Origin: Candidatus Rokuibacteriota bacterium
Lineage (GTDB): Bacteria > Methylomirabilota > Methylomirabilia > Rokubacteriales > JACOUJ01
DNA length: 38,386 bases
NCBI GenBank assembly: GCA_016177865.1
Contig: JACOUJ010000239.1
Span: 1 to 38,386 of the forward strand
Direction of reading: 5' to 3'
Shown here: piece by piece, positions 24,359-31,631 of the stretch
Numbering within the stretch: the stretch's first letter is position 1
How the letters are laid out: each line of letters begins with the position of its first letter
The notes under the pieces: model-generated
What the model was told of the DNA's origin: nothing
Databases searched by the model: none
Seen by the model: the letters and a program-made list of their open reading frames with translations, nothing else
Position numbers and translations under genes: made by a program

Positions 24359-25551
24359 ACCGCAAGAAGCTCGGCAAGTCGCACCTTCTGCACCTCGAGA
24401 TCGTGATGTTCTTCCACGAAGCGCCGCCCCTCATGCCCCATCGCTGCCCACCGCTCAGGGTCATCGACCAACCGCTGGAGGGCCAAGGTGATGGCTCGCG
24501 AGTCTCCAGGCGGCACCAGCAAAGCCGATCTGCCCTCGCGCACCATCTCGGGCACGCCACCCACACGGCTAGCCACGATCGGCATGCCCGACGCCTGTGC
24601 CTCCACGAGCACCATCCCCGCTTGCTCCAACAGACTGGGGAGGAGAAAGATGTCCGACTCGTGCATCCATTGCATGACCTCGCTGCGAGACAACGCCCCG
24701 AGGAGCTCGATGCTACGGCTCCCACCTAGCTCACCGATGGTCCGGCCCAGCCGGCCTTTCAACTCACCATCGCCGATAATGCGATACTCGATCCCGAGCT
24801 GCGGATTTGCGTTCTGAAGCTCCGCCACGCCTCGAATCCCAAACTCGAGGCCCTTCTTCGGCACGAGCCGGGCGACGCTCAGAATGCGGACCCGACCGCC
24901 GCGCGGCGCGCGCTCCCTGAAGGCGACCTTCTCAACCGCGAGCCCGTAGTGGAAGGTTGCGATCTTCTCCGATTCGAAGCCAGCCTCACGCAGCTTCGCC
25001 CCCCCGTAGCAGTCGGTGTTCACGAGGAACATATCGCCGACCCTTCGGAGGCTTTTAAACACCTCTGGTCCCTGCTCGTCCCCGAGAGACAAATCGTCTC
25101 CGTGGAACATCGCGACAAAGCGTGCCTCCCGGAACACGTCTTTGAGAAACGCGAACTCGACCCCATTTCCGCCGAAATGGCAGAAGATCACGTCGTACTT
25201 CCGCTTCAGGAACGGCTCGACGTGCATCACGTTGTTCAGCACCGCGTATACGCTCTTGTAGCGCCCCAGATTCATGCAGCGGGCCATCACACTCGTATGA
25301 CGAGGCATCTCGCGGAGCAAGATCCGCAGAGCCCGCTCTACCCGACTCCACCGCGTCCCCGGCAAGTCGAACGCGTGGGTCCTGGCCAGCAGATCGTACT
25401 CTTTCACCTCATCATGGACGGCAGACTCGCTCACGCTCCTGCGTGCGTACACGTCCACCTCGTGGCCAAGGTCGATCAATCCTGTGATTTGGTCCAGAAT
25501 GAACGTCTCCGACAGCTTCGGAAAGCCACCCACGATCATTGCGATCCTCAC
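24355..25551 (-). CDS. GT4 glycosyltransferase, WcaL/AmsK-like
   Basis: A 398-residue GT-B enzyme with the start MRIAMIVGGFPKLSETFILD typical of colanic-acid WcaL and amylovoran AmsK transferases. Other motifs are VAMFHGDDLS, ATFHYGLAVEKVAF, SVARLVPKKGLEFGIRGVAE, and LPSLLEQAGMVLVEAQASGM with the family glutamates. It would add a sugar late in the repeat unit if its role follows its relatives. GTG 25551 is supported by GAGGAT six bases upstream and by a GTGA overlap with a possible short ORF. ATG 25539 is a weaker alternative, as it loses the first four residues of the conserved first strand. Confidence 0.93.
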   Translation of the reverse strand: MRIAMIVGGFPKLSETFILDQITGLIDLGHEVDVYARRSVSESAVHDEVKEYDLLARTHAFDLPGTRWSRVERALRILLREMPRHTSVMARCMNLGRYKSVYAVLNNVMHVEPFLKRKYDVIFCHFGGNGVEFAFLKDVFREARFVAMFHGDDLSLGDEQGPEVFKSLRRVGDMFLVNTDCYGGAKLREAGFESEKIATFHYGLAVEKVAFRERAPRGGRVRILSVARLVPKKGLEFGIRGVAELQNANPQLGIEYRIIGDGELKGRLGRTIGELGGSRSIELLGALSRSEVMQWMHESDIFLLPSLLEQAGMVLVEAQASGMPIVASRVGGVPEMVREGRSALLVPPGDSRAITLALQRLVDDPERWAAMGHEGRRFVEEHHDLEVQKVRLAELLAV

Positions 25552-25682
25552 GTACGGATCCTCAGCGCCCGGTGTTTCACGTCCCGTCGTAGCTCTTCGT
25601 TCATCGCGCTACTATCAACAACAGCGACCGATCCCCTTTCCCGTCTCGTCGCACCCGTCACCTTCCCGCATAGGTTCCGCAT
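25548..25682 (-). CDS. Possible short ORF in the intergenic gap, unknown
   Basis: A 44-codon ORF, from ATG 25682, ending in a TGA that overlaps the GT4 start GTG 25551 as GTGA. GGGGGT lies about seven bases upstream of the ATG. An earlier GTG at 25706 is in frame. The same frame is open all the way from the TAG stop of the GT2 gene, so the stretch could also be a former extension of that protein. The product would be strongly basic and charged (MNEELRRDVKHRALRIRT at its end) with no recognisable domain. The coupling pattern is the main argument that it is real. A chance ORF in high-G+C DNA is a fair alternative. Confidence 0.35.
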   Translation of the reverse strand: MRNLCGKVTGATRRERGSVAVVDSSAMNEELRRDVKHRALRIRT

Positions 25683-25733
25683 CTCCGAGACCCCCGCGCG
25701 GATCACGCACCCCGAATTCCGCGGGACTCCTCC
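25552..25733 (-). other. Largest intergenic gap (182 bases) in the cluster
   Basis: Between the GT2 stop and the first GT4 start, this is the only stretch longer than 60 bases without a firmly supported gene. Apart from the short ORF at 25548-25682 I see no strong inverted repeat with a T-run, no clear -24/-12 or -35/-10 pair and no direct repeat. It would be the natural place for an internal promoter or for a processing site that separates the upstream export genes from the downstream block, but nothing in the bases proves it. Confidence 0.5.
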
Positions 25734-26735
25734 CTAACCGCTCGGGCCGTTCATCCCGCCTTCTCTCCGCGAGCGCACCCTATTTCGCGCACAGCCGACC
25801 AAGAAGCCGATGCTATCCACGATGGCCAGCTCTCTTTGAAACGCCCCAGGGTCACGAGTGGCCAAGGCTTTCAACCACAGGGCTAGCTGCTTTGCCAGTA
25901 GCCGGAAGACGTAAAGCGGGATTCCCAGCACGCGCGGCGCGCAGATGTCGCTCGGCTGCATGCCTTCGTTCTCCGCGGCATCAAAGCGCCACTTTCGGAA
26001 GTAACTCTTCCGCATTCGGTAAGGTCCGACATAATGCGACACGACAAGGCGTGGATCATACACGAGGACCTTCCCCGCCTCCACCGCCCGGCTCACAAAT
26101 TCTGTGTCCTCGCCGCCGGACAGCTTCGTCCCAATGCGCCCAAGACTTGTGTTGAATCCTCCCACCGCATCGAACAAATCACGGCGAAATGCCATGTTTG
26201 CCCCTAAGATTCGTGCGCCCTTTCCTCTTTCGATTCGCGAACACTCCTCTGATTCCAGCAGCGCAAGCAGCCCGAGAAGGCCCGTGTTCCCAAGGAGCCA
26301 CTCGGGTGGAGGCAGTGCCCACCTCGGTAATACCCTCCCCCCGACGCCATCAGCGGCATGCTCCCGCATTGCGAGGATGACTCCGTGGGCCCAGTCCCCC
26401 GCGGGCCTAACGTCATCGTCCGTAAAGGCCACAATCGCGCCGCGTGAATGCTTCACCCCGCTATTTCTCGCGTGACAAAGCCCTTGGCGTCCCTCAAACA
26501 TGTATCGAACCGGAACCGCGCCTACCCTTTCAAAGCGTCCGACCACCTCCCGCGTACGGTCTCGCGAGTTGTTGTCCATCACCAGGATCTCCCAGTGAAG
26601 CTCCGCTGGGACAACCTGCCTCAGTAACGCGTCCAGCGTTTCCGCCAAGAGCTCGGCCCTGTTGTACGTGCACACGACGACGCTCAGATCCATCCTTTCA
26701 GGAGCACCGCGCTGGACGCTGTCGACGCCAATCAC
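25734..26735 (-). CDS. GT2 glycosyltransferase
   Basis: An inverting GT-A glycosyltransferase of 333 residues: LSVVVCTYNRAELLAETLDA at the N-terminus, VMDNNSRDRT, GLCHARNSGVKHSRGAIVAF and the metal-binding FTDDDVRPAG (Asp106-108), then LGGFNTSLGR-type acceptor region (here VGGFNTSLGR) with GGEDTEFVSRA carrying the likely base. The C-terminus has an amphipathic stretch (LYVFRLLAKQLALWLKAL) that may touch the membrane. The start is uncertain. GTG 26735 overlaps the Wzt stop as GTGA and has GGCAGG seven bases before it. ATG 26693 gives the shorter MDLSVVV form. ATG 26750 would overlap wzt by 19 bases. It follows the ABC exporter directly. Confidence 0.93.
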   Translation of the reverse strand: MIGVDSVQRGAPERMDLSVVVCTYNRAELLAETLDALLRQVVPAELHWEILVMDNNSRDRTREVVGRFERVGAVPVRYMFEGRQGLCHARNSGVKHSRGAIVAFTDDDVRPAGDWAHGVILAMREHAADGVGGRVLPRWALPPPEWLLGNTGLLGLLALLESEECSRIERGKGARILGANMAFRRDLFDAVGGFNTSLGRIGTKLSGGEDTEFVSRAVEAGKVLVYDPRLVVSHYVGPYRMRKSYFRKWRFDAAENEGMQPSDICAPRVLGIPLYVFRLLAKQLALWLKALATRDPGAFQRELAIVDSIGFLVGCARNRVRSRREGGMNGPSG

Positions 26736-27955
26736 AGCCGAACCTGCCATTCGTGCGGATACACCAGGTGTCCACTCACCTCTCGCGACGCGATGCTCGG
26801 GCCATCAACGATTAGAACCGCGGCTCTCTTCTTCACGTCGTAGTAGCGCTCGATACATTGATCACGGATGTGCACGTTGATCACGTAGTCGCCTTTCAGG
26901 AAAAGAACCGGGCGCAGCATCAACCGCACGACCCCCTGTTCGACGGTTGAGTCAATCTTGAGGCCCCCGAACCGAGATGTGATACCACCCAGCGGATAGC
27001 CATGGGCATCCTGGATCGTCACTTCGAAGACCGGGTTGTGGATCGGTTGGCGCACGGTAAAGCTGATGTCGATACAGACTGCGTCTCCGTACCGGAACTT
27101 TTCCGGAACACGGCCCTCTACGTCGCACAGCGAGACCCGATCCACCCGGATCGGTTGATCAGCGTCGGACGAAGAAAACACGGCCGTCGCACTCGCGTGC
27201 ATCCGGTCTCTAACGGACGCGAGGTACCGCTCTACGACCGCGTCAGGGCAACCGTATCCACGGATTTCTCCCCCCTCGATCCAAAGTACTTTCCTCGAAT
27301 GCTGGAGGACGTTCGCCATGTTATGGGAGACCAGAATGATGGTCTTTCCCTGTTCTTTGAGCTCGGCAAGCCGGTTCAGGCATCTTATCTGGAAGGAGGC
27401 ATCCCCGACCGCTAAGACCTCATCGATCAGCAGGATGTCCGGGTCCGTGTGCGCCGCGACAGAAAAGCCGAGTCGCACCTGCATGCCGGAGGAGTAGTGC
27501 TTTACAGGCGTATCGACGAATGTTTCAACCTCTGCGAACGAGACGATTCTGTCAAACTTCGCATCGATCTCCTGCCGCCGCATGCCCATGATCGCGCCAT
27601 TCAGATAGACGTTCTCCCGACCGGTCAAGTCCGGGTGGAAACCGGCACCAATCTCGATGAGAGCTCCTACTCGGCCACGAAGCGCAAACCGTCCACTCGT
27701 CGGCACCGTGACCTGAGAAAGGATCTTGAGTATCGTGCTCTTTCCGGCACCATTGGGCCCTATCAAGCCGACGACATCGCCCTGCTCCACATCGAAGCTC
27801 ACGTTCTTCAACGCCCAGAAAACGTCCCTCCGCCCACTCCTGGTGACGATGCGCTGAGCCCACTCCCGGAGTTCCTCTCGAATCGACCGATACCAACCAC
27901 GCCGCAAGCGATACCGCTTGGAAATCTCGTCGAACCGAATCACCACGTCCGCCAC
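26732..27955 (-). CDS. wzt: ABC polysaccharide exporter, ATPase with C-terminal glycan-binding domain
   Basis: ATPase subunit of an ABC exporter for polysaccharide, 407 residues. Nucleotide-binding domain: Walker A GPNGAGKST at 66-74, signature YSSGMQVRLGF, Walker B ILLIDEVLAVGD, switch His in LVSHNMANVL. From about residue 255 on there is a beta-rich extension (VDRVSLCDVEGRVPEKFRYG, INVHIRDQCIERYYDVKKRA), as in Wzt proteins that bind the finished, end-modified chain before export. That makes terminal modification enzymes in this locus candidates for capping. I chose GTG 27955, with GAGGG about nine bases upstream. TTG 27964 is possible and adds three residues. It forms a pair with the permease ending at 27971. 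Confidence 0.94.
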   Translation of the reverse strand: MADVVIRFDEISKRYRLRRGWYRSIREELREWAQRIVTRSGRRDVFWALKNVSFDVEQGDVVGLIGPNGAGKSTILKILSQVTVPTSGRFALRGRVGALIEIGAGFHPDLTGRENVYLNGAIMGMRRQEIDAKFDRIVSFAEVETFVDTPVKHYSSGMQVRLGFSVAAHTDPDILLIDEVLAVGDASFQIRCLNRLAELKEQGKTIILVSHNMANVLQHSRKVLWIEGGEIRGYGCPDAVVERYLASVRDRMHASATAVFSSSDADQPIRVDRVSLCDVEGRVPEKFRYGDAVCIDISFTVRQPIHNPVFEVTIQDAHGYPLGGITSRFGGLKIDSTVEQGVVRLMLRPVLFLKGDYVINVHIRDQCIERYYDVKKRAAVLIVDGPSIASREVSGHLVYPHEWQVRL

Positions 27956-27970
27956 TGCAGCCAACCCTCG

Positions 27971-28753
27971 TCAGATGACGTCCGCGAAGGTTCGTTCAAC
28001 ACGTTTGAACATCGCATATCCCGCTAGAGCCACAACGAGCGTGATCCAGCTATCAAGGGCGAGATAAGCCAGATTCGGAGGAGCACCACCAAGGAGCGCG
28101 AACCGATACCCTTCGATGATCGACGCCATGGGATTCAGGAGGTAAATGGGGAGCCACGCAGCTGGAACCAGGCTGAGTGGGTAGGCAACGGGACTCACGA
28201 ACATCCAGAGCTGAAGTGTCAGCGGGATGGCATGGCCGATGTCTCGGAAGTTGACGTGCATCGCCGACGTGAAGCAGATAACACCGAACGCCAGGAGCGT
28301 CTGCAGCACCAGTAGGACAGGAACCCAGAGGGCCTGCAGCGTAATGGGGATCTCGTAGTAATACAGCATACCTCCGAAGATCACCGTGGCGACCGTAAGG
28401 TCCAATCCCGCCGACAGGACGATGGACATCAACAGCGTTTCACGAGGAAAGTAGATTTTCCTGACCAGGTTAGCGTTCGCCACGATGGCGACGGTACCCT
28501 GCGAGATCGTCATTGCAAAGAAGGTCCAAAAGACCAGGCTGAGATAGGAGAAGACAGGATAGGGAACCCCTTCGGTCGGTATCTTTGCGAACCGCGAAAA
28601 GACCAGGGTGAAGACCAGCATCAGCGCGAACGGCTGAAAGATCGCCCAGGCCACTCCGAAAACTGTCTGCTTGTATCTCGCCTTGACATCACGAACCGCA
28701 AAGCTGAGGACCAAGTCGCGATGCCGCCAGACTTCCTTAAGACTCTGTCCCAT
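27971..28753 (-). CDS. wzm: ABC polysaccharide exporter, permease
   Basis: A 260-residue ABC-2 type membrane permease. The N-terminal cytoplasmic helix HRDLVLSFAVRDVKARYKQT is typical of Wzm/TagG proteins and is followed by six hydrophobic segments, among them VFGVAWAIFQPFALMLVFTL and ISQGTVAIVANANLVRKIYF, where the NxxLVRKxYFP motif is characteristic of the family. It ends KRVERTFADVI, also a family feature. It would move the lipid-linked EPS chain across the inner membrane with the ATPase downstream. The two genes are 15 bases apart. A 58-base gap separates its ATG from the SGNH gene. Confidence 0.94.
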   Translation of the reverse strand: MGQSLKEVWRHRDLVLSFAVRDVKARYKQTVFGVAWAIFQPFALMLVFTLVFSRFAKIPTEGVPYPVFSYLSLVFWTFFAMTISQGTVAIVANANLVRKIYFPRETLLMSIVLSAGLDLTVATVIFGGMLYYYEIPITLQALWVPVLLVLQTLLAFGVICFTSAMHVNFRDIGHAIPLTLQLWMFVSPVAYPLSLVPAAWLPIYLLNPMASIIEGYRFALLGGAPPNLAYLALDSWITLVVALAGYAMFKRVERTFADVI

Positions 28754-28811
28754 TCTCGTCCTGGCTCCTGCCGGATTCGCTAGTCACGTTTGGCAATAGG
28801 TCGTGGCGGAT
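28754..28811 (-). other. Short intergenic gap before wzm
   Basis: Fifty-eight bases between the SGNH hydrolase stop and the wzm start. It carries the wzm ribosome binding region (CAGGAGCCAGGACGAG just before the ATG) and is otherwise featureless to my eye. There is no hairpin with a T-run, so transcription probably continues through it. Confidence 0.5.
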
Positions 28812-30254
28812 TCACCACGCCGGTCGAGCTTCACCGGCCCTCCTGAACATGGTGGCTTCCGCAAGGATGCGCTCCGCCAGGAATCTCCCGACCACGTGAT
28901 GGGCCTGCTCGTTCGGGTGACCATCCCATCGACTCACCCGCAAATCCCAGTAGGAAAACCCATCAAAGACACGACCCATAGGCCACACAGATATCCTCCG
29001 CCCGAGGCAGGCTTCGACGAATCGTTGGTAGCGTGCTTCGTAACGGTCATCATGACGAACCGCGATGTCGAACGGAACGAGGCGGAAAGCGGCACCGAAG
29101 GACTGCGCCTTCGCAAAGATCTCCTCGAGGACGTCAAGGTGCCGTGACAGGAGATCTGGGTTGGCGTATGACGCGAAGAAGTGGTCAGGACGCGCAGCTT
29201 CAGGGTTCATCCGCCTGGCTCGGCGGTAACGAAGAAGTAGCTGATCAAACAGATGCGAGTTGAGCATCAGGACACGATGCAGTCGAAACCGGCTCCAGAA
29301 CGAGGGGGCTCCGAATGGCGTATCTCCTAACGGCAGTGGAACCAAGTGCTCGATGTCGTTAAAGTAATAAGCCAGGATCACGAGATCGGGCTGCAACCAA
29401 CTGAGTTGCCCCAGGGTTTGCAGGTGGTCCACGGAATGGGTGCCTTTGACGCCAGCGTTGAACACCCTCGCGTGGCGGAACTGCCCGGTCCGGCCCAGTT
29501 GCTCGGCAAGAACGCTAGTAAAGCGATCGGCGGGGTTGGTCACTCCGGTGCCGTAGGTTATTGAGTCTCCAAGCACCAAGATCCGAAACTCGTCAGGTTG
29601 CGTCCGCTGTTCGAACTCTCCGCCCCGGAAGCCCAAGCTGTTGGGCGCTTCATATCGCACATGCCACATTCTCGTGGGTTTCGTCGGCTCGCCCTGGGGC
29701 TGGAGCCAAACGATGTTAGCGACCCGGGTGGCACCTTCGGCGATGAGATACGTAGCCGCTATGGACGCCACGATCACAAGTCCCCCGGCTACTCGGTACG
29801 CTCCACGAGCCTTGGCATTGAACGCCCGGCTGATGAGAAAGTGGAGCATCGCCAGGCCCAGAGAGACCTGAGCCAGATACTCCAGGAGAACCCCAGCTGT
29901 CTGCGTGGCGCCAAAGAACTCACCGACAAACAACCGCCTCACGTGAAATGGATCGACGCGGTACTGCGTCAACAGGCTCGCCCCCCAGCCTGCGGCGGCG
30001 GTGCCGAAAAGAAATCGATATCTAGCGCCACTGAGATCCCCGGCATCGAGGGCCCTCGAACCCGCCAGACTCTGCCGAGCGGCCAGGGCAGTCGCCACTG
30101 CGAAACTCAGGACGCTCGCCAGGATCACGGCCACCCACGGAAGCGAGTACCGGTTCAACACCGCAGGGTTGAACGACTCGTTAAGGAGTGTACCCAAGGC
30201 AACACATCCCAACGCAAACGCCCACAGCCACGGCGTGAGAAGTGCCATCGTCAT
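28812..30254 (-). CDS. Membrane-anchored SGNH/GDSL hydrolase
   Basis: A 480-residue protein in two parts. Residues 1 to about 180 hold several hydrophobic helices (PWLWAFALGCVALGTLL, WVAVILASVLSFAVATALA, YLAQVSLGLAMLHFLI, VAGGLVIVASIAATYLIAEG). The C-terminal part is an SGNH esterase domain with the nucleophile Ser231 in LVLGDSITYGTG, NAGVKGTHSVDHL for the Gly block, ILAYYFNDIEHL for the Asn block, and Asp443/His446 in WDGHPNEQA. Proteins of this class remove or transfer acetyl or other acyl groups on polysaccharides. The domain most likely faces the periplasm. ATG 30254 overlaps the next SGNH gene's stop as ATGA. Confidence 0.9.
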   Translation of the reverse strand: MTMALLTPWLWAFALGCVALGTLLNESFNPAVLNRYSLPWVAVILASVLSFAVATALAARQSLAGSRALDAGDLSGARYRFLFGTAAAGWGASLLTQYRVDPFHVRRLFVGEFFGATQTAGVLLEYLAQVSLGLAMLHFLISRAFNAKARGAYRVAGGLVIVASIAATYLIAEGATRVANIVWLQPQGEPTKPTRMWHVRYEAPNSLGFRGGEFEQRTQPDEFRILVLGDSITYGTGVTNPADRFTSVLAEQLGRTGQFRHARVFNAGVKGTHSVDHLQTLGQLSWLQPDLVILAYYFNDIEHLVPLPLGDTPFGAPSFWSRFRLHRVLMLNSHLFDQLLLRYRRARRMNPEAARPDHFFASYANPDLLSRHLDVLEEIFAKAQSFGAAFRLVPFDIAVRHDDRYEARYQRFVEACLGRRISVWPMGRVFDGFSYWDLRVSRWDGHPNEQAHHVVGRFLAERILAEATMFRRAGEARPAW

Positions 30255-31441
30255 CTCCTGCCAATCATCGGTCGCAGAAACTCAGCCGTCGCTCGAGCCA
30301 GCGCCTCGCTTCCTGCTGCTGTCGTGTGGACATGATCCTCGAAGAGCTCGCTGCGGCCAGTGAATATACCCGACAGATCAAGTACTGGCACGTCGTTAGC
30401 CTGCGCCACCTTGAAGATGGCGCGGTCAGAATCCTCGAAGGCGCGAAGAAGCGCCTCAGGGGACAACTCTACTAACTCGTACGCGATCTTCTCCTTCTCG
30501 GCCGGAGTGTTTGACTGCGTCACCAGTCGCGCCTGGGTCGCGAGGATTCCTCTGGCCCTGATATGCCTAGCGGCAGACATGATGAGGTGCAAGTTCAGCC
30601 CGTACTGGCGGGGCCCGTAGGCGGAATACGTGCTGGCGTAGGTGTTGACGTCGGTTACTACGCCCTCCGACCCAGGCTTGCCGATGCGCCAAAACAGGTA
30701 CTGCGACCGGAGCCGCACGTACAGCTCGGAGTAACTCAGCAGGCGATCCGCTGGCCCCCAATAGTAAATGAACGGGTTCGAGACCATGGGGCGCCCGCCA
30801 TCGTTGGTCACCATGGCCGGGCGCTGAGTCCGCAGTAACGTGGTCTGCGAGTCGAGCCGGTGAAAGTACTTGATGTCGTTCCAGGCGTGGTACACCAGGA
30901 CATAGTCCGGCTCGAACGTCCAGAGCTCCGAGTAGAGACGTCCCAGAGAATCGAACGTGGCGTGCCCGGGGGTGCCAGCATTGATGACTTCAACATTCGT
31001 GTGCCCTTGAGCCCGCAGGTACTCTTCTATCAGGTGGGGCCAATCTCGTCCCTCCTTGGCGTACATGTCGAAGGCTGCCGAACCACCGAGGACCACAAGA
31101 CGGATCACCCCGGGCGGCTTCGGCACCTCGAAAGACCGACCGCGATAGCCGCGTTCGCTGATTTCGACGTAGCCGCTCGGGGTCGCTCGCTTCTTCTGCA
31201 CCATTCGGGGAAAGGCGTGACGCGCGAAGAGCGTCGCCTCGTATTCGAGTGACTTGGCCCGGTGGGTGTCGGGGCTCGCGTGGCTTCGAGTCAGCCTCAG
31301 ATAGGCTTCGCCGACGGTGACCATCACCGCCGCCGTTAGCCCGATGCTCACTGACGCGAGCCACAGCTTTGCGCGGAGCGAATACGTTGGCCCCCCGATC
31401 CTCGTTATCGGACGCGGCCGCCAGGCTGTTTCCACTCCCAT
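30251..31441 (-). CDS. SGNH/GDSL-like hydrolase with N-terminal anchor
   Basis: A 396-residue protein with one N-terminal hydrophobic segment (LWLASVSIGLTAAVMVTVG, about 27-45) and an SGNH domain outside the membrane: Ser121 in VVLGGSAAFDMYA, NAGTPGHATFDS for the Gly block, VYHAWNDIKYFHR for the Asn block and Asp369/His372 in FEDHVHTTAAGSEAL. The GGS variant of the GDS box occurs in EPS and saxitoxin-type clusters. It is unlike the SGNH protein encoded next to it, so the pair are not recent duplicates. It follows a small DUF5989-like membrane protein by four bases, consistent with a module that includes the carbamoyltransferase. Confidence 0.9.
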   Translation of the reverse strand: MGVETAWRPRPITRIGGPTYSLRAKLWLASVSIGLTAAVMVTVGEAYLRLTRSHASPDTHRAKSLEYEATLFARHAFPRMVQKKRATPSGYVEISERGYRGRSFEVPKPPGVIRLVVLGGSAAFDMYAKEGRDWPHLIEEYLRAQGHTNVEVINAGTPGHATFDSLGRLYSELWTFEPDYVLVYHAWNDIKYFHRLDSQTTLLRTQRPAMVTNDGGRPMVSNPFIYYWGPADRLLSYSELYVRLRSQYLFWRIGKPGSEGVVTDVNTYASTYSAYGPRQYGLNLHLIMSAARHIRARGILATQARLVTQSNTPAEKEKIAYELVELSPEALLRAFEDSDRAIFKVAQANDVPVLDLSGIFTGRSELFEDHVHTTAAGSEALARATAEFLRPMIGRR

Positions 31442-31445
31442 GGGC

Positions 31446-31616
31446 TCAGAACAGTGTGTAGATGAACGGTGCGACTGCTGAACTTTGAGCGAAGAGGATC
31501 AGACCACCCAGGAGCAAAAGCATGAAGACCATGGGGATCATCCACCAGAGCTTCGCCGCCCATAGGAATTCCAGCAACTCCCCCGCGATCGAGAACTTCA
31601 TGAGCAGGCTCTTCAT
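31446..31616 (-). CDS. Small DUF5989-like membrane protein (SxtK-like)
   Basis: A 56-residue protein: an amphipathic start (MKSLLMKFSIAGELLEFLWA), then one strongly hydrophobic helix (WWMIPMVFMLLLLGGLILFA) and a short tail AQSSAVAPFIYTLF. The pattern fits the DUF5989 family of tiny membrane proteins known beside carbamoyltransferases, including the saxitoxin cluster, where I believe SxtK corresponds. Its function is unknown. The gene begins 15 bases after the carbamoyltransferase stop and ends four bases before the SGNH gene, so the three are almost surely co-translated. A role in holding the carbamoyltransferase or hydrolase at the membrane is inference. Confidence 0.85.
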   Translation of the reverse strand: MKSLLMKFSIAGELLEFLWAAKLWWMIPMVFMLLLLGGLILFAQSSAVAPFIYTLF

Positions 31617-31631
31617 CGCGTTCTCGCCCCC

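Noticed and set aside
25552..25733. Sigma-54 promoter in the gap
   Set aside because: GG and GC pairs at about the right spacing exist, but in DNA this rich in G+C they are expected by chance, and the flanking consensus bases are missing.
29598..30335. Plus-strand open frame of 245 codons over the SGNH gene
   Set aside because: The minus strand carries the SGNH active-site blocks; the plus-strand product is unrecognisable.
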